In this document: piece by piece, positions 63,073 through 64,000 of the stretch
Position numbering within the stretch: position 1 is the first letter of the stretch
Layout: each line of letters starts with the position of its first letter
DNA from: Paenibacillaceae bacterium
Lineage (GTDB): Bacteria; Bacillota; Bacilli; Paenibacillales; Paenibacillaceae
Assembly (NCBI GenBank): GCA_004134985.1
Contig: REGQ01000027.1
Location: 27,891-91,890, forward strand
Length of the DNA: 64,000 bases
Reading direction: 5' to 3'
The notes under the pieces: generated by a model
Databases searched by the model: none
The model's input: only the letters and a program-made list of their open reading frames with translations
What the model was told of the DNA's origin: nothing
Program-made: the position numbers and the translations under genes

Positions 63073-63684
63073 TTGAATCAGAGCGACTATTCGAATCAAT
63101 TGCATCAACAGCCGGAGCGGTTTGTTCAAAAAATGCGGAAGCAAAATCAATTGGTTGAATTTTCGGGATTTCTGCGAGCCGCCGTCCAGGCCAGACATGA
63201 ATTGAAAGAAAGCAATCTGATGGACGCGCACAGCAACATTCTTAGAGCGCTTCATCATTGGGGCAATCTTGCTCTTATAGAGGAAGGAGCTGTTCCAGAG
63301 GCGACCGTATGGAAACAAATTAAAAGATACAATCCAGGGATTTACAAGCTATATGAAGAGCTAACCATTAGCCCTGAAACGCTGGAGCAGCGTGTTAAGC
63401 TTGTTTTGCTGGGCTGCGAGTTTTCTATTGGAAGCAAATTGAAAACGTGTTGCGAATTAATCATTGATGTTTTGGGTAGCAGAGAAGAGGCATGGGGTCT
63501 AAGTGAGCTGAGCAATCATCCCATCCTGTCGGGACTTGAGATTGATTTGTCCTTATTGCTGCAAAAGCTGGTGACGCGTGATTACATTAATGAAGTTGCT
63601 GTCGTGCTGGCAGGTGAGAATGCGGATCGTATTGAGTTGAAATATCGCCCTGCAACAAGAGCGTTGTCTGAACTGCACTCCTAG
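63073..63684 (+). CDS. ygxA: YgxA-like protein lacking its N-terminal nucleotidyltransferase domain
   Basis: A 203-residue protein from TTG at 63073 (GGGGTG upstream), or up to 247 residues if GTG at 62941 were used. The part from FLRAAVQARHELKESNLMDA through LRALHHWGNLALIEEGAVPE and GIYKLYEELTISPETLEQRV corresponds to the C-terminal two-thirds of B. subtilis YgxA, as I remember it. About 100 residues of nucleotidyltransferase domain are missing, and the 44 extra codons before the TTG (HARLPEAQFGSFG and following) are unlike the family. It is either a truncated remnant or a reduced gene. Gene order perR-ygzB-ygxA-rrn is kept. Confidence 0.7.
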   Translation: MNQSDYSNQLHQQPERFVQKMRKQNQLVEFSGFLRAAVQARHELKESNLMDAHSNILRALHHWGNLALIEEGAVPEATVWKQIKRYNPGIYKLYEELTISPETLEQRVKLVLLGCEFSIGSKLKTCCELIIDVLGSREEAWGLSELSNHPILSGLEIDLSLLLQKLVTRDYINEVAVVLAGENADRIELKYRPATRALSELHS

Positions 63685-63741
63685 TCATTAGAGGCATTAT
63701 AATGAACAGTAAAAAACTTTAGAAAAAGATTCATTGAACTA

Positions 63742-63771
63742 TTGACTTTCATTTGAATTCTATGGTAAATT
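63742..63771 (+). promoter_or_regulatory. rRNA operon promoter P1
   Basis: TTGACT and TAAATT spaced by 18 bases, after an A/T-rich upstream stretch. TCGCCGCT follows at the expected start point. Confidence 0.7.
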
Positions 63772-63846
63772 AGATTTCGCCGCTTTTGAAGTTGGGCCTT
63801 GCAGCAATGCAGCTCAGCCAAGTGAAAAAAAGATTTTAAAAAAAGC

Positions 63847-63878
63847 TTGCATTAAGGTGGCAACCTGTGATATATTAT
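63847..63878 (+). promoter_or_regulatory. rRNA operon promoter P2
   Basis: TTGCAT and TATATT (or TATTAT two bases on) spaced by 18-20 bases. The same octamer TCGCCGCT follows as at P1. Confidence 0.7.
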
Positions 63879-63883
63879 AAAAG

Positions 63884-64000
63884 TCGCCGCTGAGAGAAAC
63901 GGGCGACGAGGAAACAGTAAGTAAGCAAGATTTTGTTCTTTGAAAACTGAACAACGAGCGAAAAGCCCTGTAGCTTGAAAGAGCTGCAGATAAGCAACAA
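63884..64000 (+). promoter_or_regulatory. rRNA operon leader with boxA, cut by window end
   Basis: TGTTCTTTGAAAACT (63934-63948) is the boxA-like antitermination element typical of Bacillus-group rRNA leaders, followed by GAACAACGAGCG. A short stem CTGTAGCT-TGAA-AGAGCTGCAG follows. The 16S gene should begin shortly past the window end; no rRNA bases can be claimed inside it. Confidence 0.8.

Noticed and set aside
1..64000. tRNA genes, phage genes or insertion sequences
   Set aside because: I saw no cloverleaf with a TTCGA arm, no transposase or integrase motifs, and no phage structural genes on either strand.

Overview
The window looks like chromosomal DNA of a low-to-mid GC Gram-positive spore former of the Paenibacillus type. 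Supporting signs are strong AGGAGG-type ribosome binding sites, frequent TTG/GTG starts, lipobox and SLH surface proteins, meso-diaminopimelate dehydrogenase, gatCAB, and two blocks that follow Bacillus subtilis gene order: ydcC-alr-ndoAI-ndoA, and perR-ygzB-ygxA ahead of an rRNA operon. Family names below come from reading motifs, not from database searches.

Region 1 (1-16621): A leftward catabolic operon (cyclase-family hydrolase, CtBP-like 2-hydroxyacid dehydrogenase, a zinc alcohol dehydrogenase cut by the window edge) sits downstream of a GntR/LacI-type regulator. A perfect 11-bp inverted repeat abuts a consensus sigma-A promoter, and its half-site recurs upstream of the regulator. Next come an SF0329-like gene, a GC-rich AraC regulator with a GH38 alpha-mannosidase, two gene remnants, an APH-type kinase, a DEDDh exonuclease, glutamate dehydrogenase, Ddh, a lipoprotein serpin and DeoD.

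Region 2 (16860-23390): A compact three-gene operon encodes a small protein that reads like a beta-grasp (ubiquitin/MoaD-like) fold, a giant DUF4132-type protein of 1647 residues, and a beta-rich protein of unknown function. This is the best candidate for an undescribed system.

Region 3 (23437-38556): A DUF368 (PopT-type) transporter, a TIM-barrel isomerase, a repeat-rich spacer (a 210-bp interspersed repeat plus a 39-bp tandem array), an FAD oxidase overlapping a half-size MFS protein, an SLH surface protein, an M50 membrane protease preceded by four tandem hairpin repeats, an Mrr-like nuclease domain protein, a cheW-cheA-mcp signalling operon, a Dabb protein, and an RDD/PadR pair.

Region 4 (38686-46408): The ydcC-alr-ndoAI-ndoA block, interrupted by a divergent AraC/PhyH dioxygenase module. 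It is followed by secreted proteins and the second copy of the interspersed repeat.

Region 5 (46660-52785): A Tad-like pilus/secretion locus (CpaB-like SAF protein, TadZ, TadA, TadB, TadC). It includes two tiny membrane proteins of 49 and 48 residues that resemble each other, then two pseudopilin-like proteins.

Region 6 (52921-64000): An M24 peptidase, a hypothetical gene, gatCAB, a DUF4097-type membrane protein, perR, a cell-wall GH18 protein, ygzB, a ygxA homologue lacking its N-terminal domain, and the tandem promoters and leader of an rRNA operon whose 16S gene lies just beyond the window.
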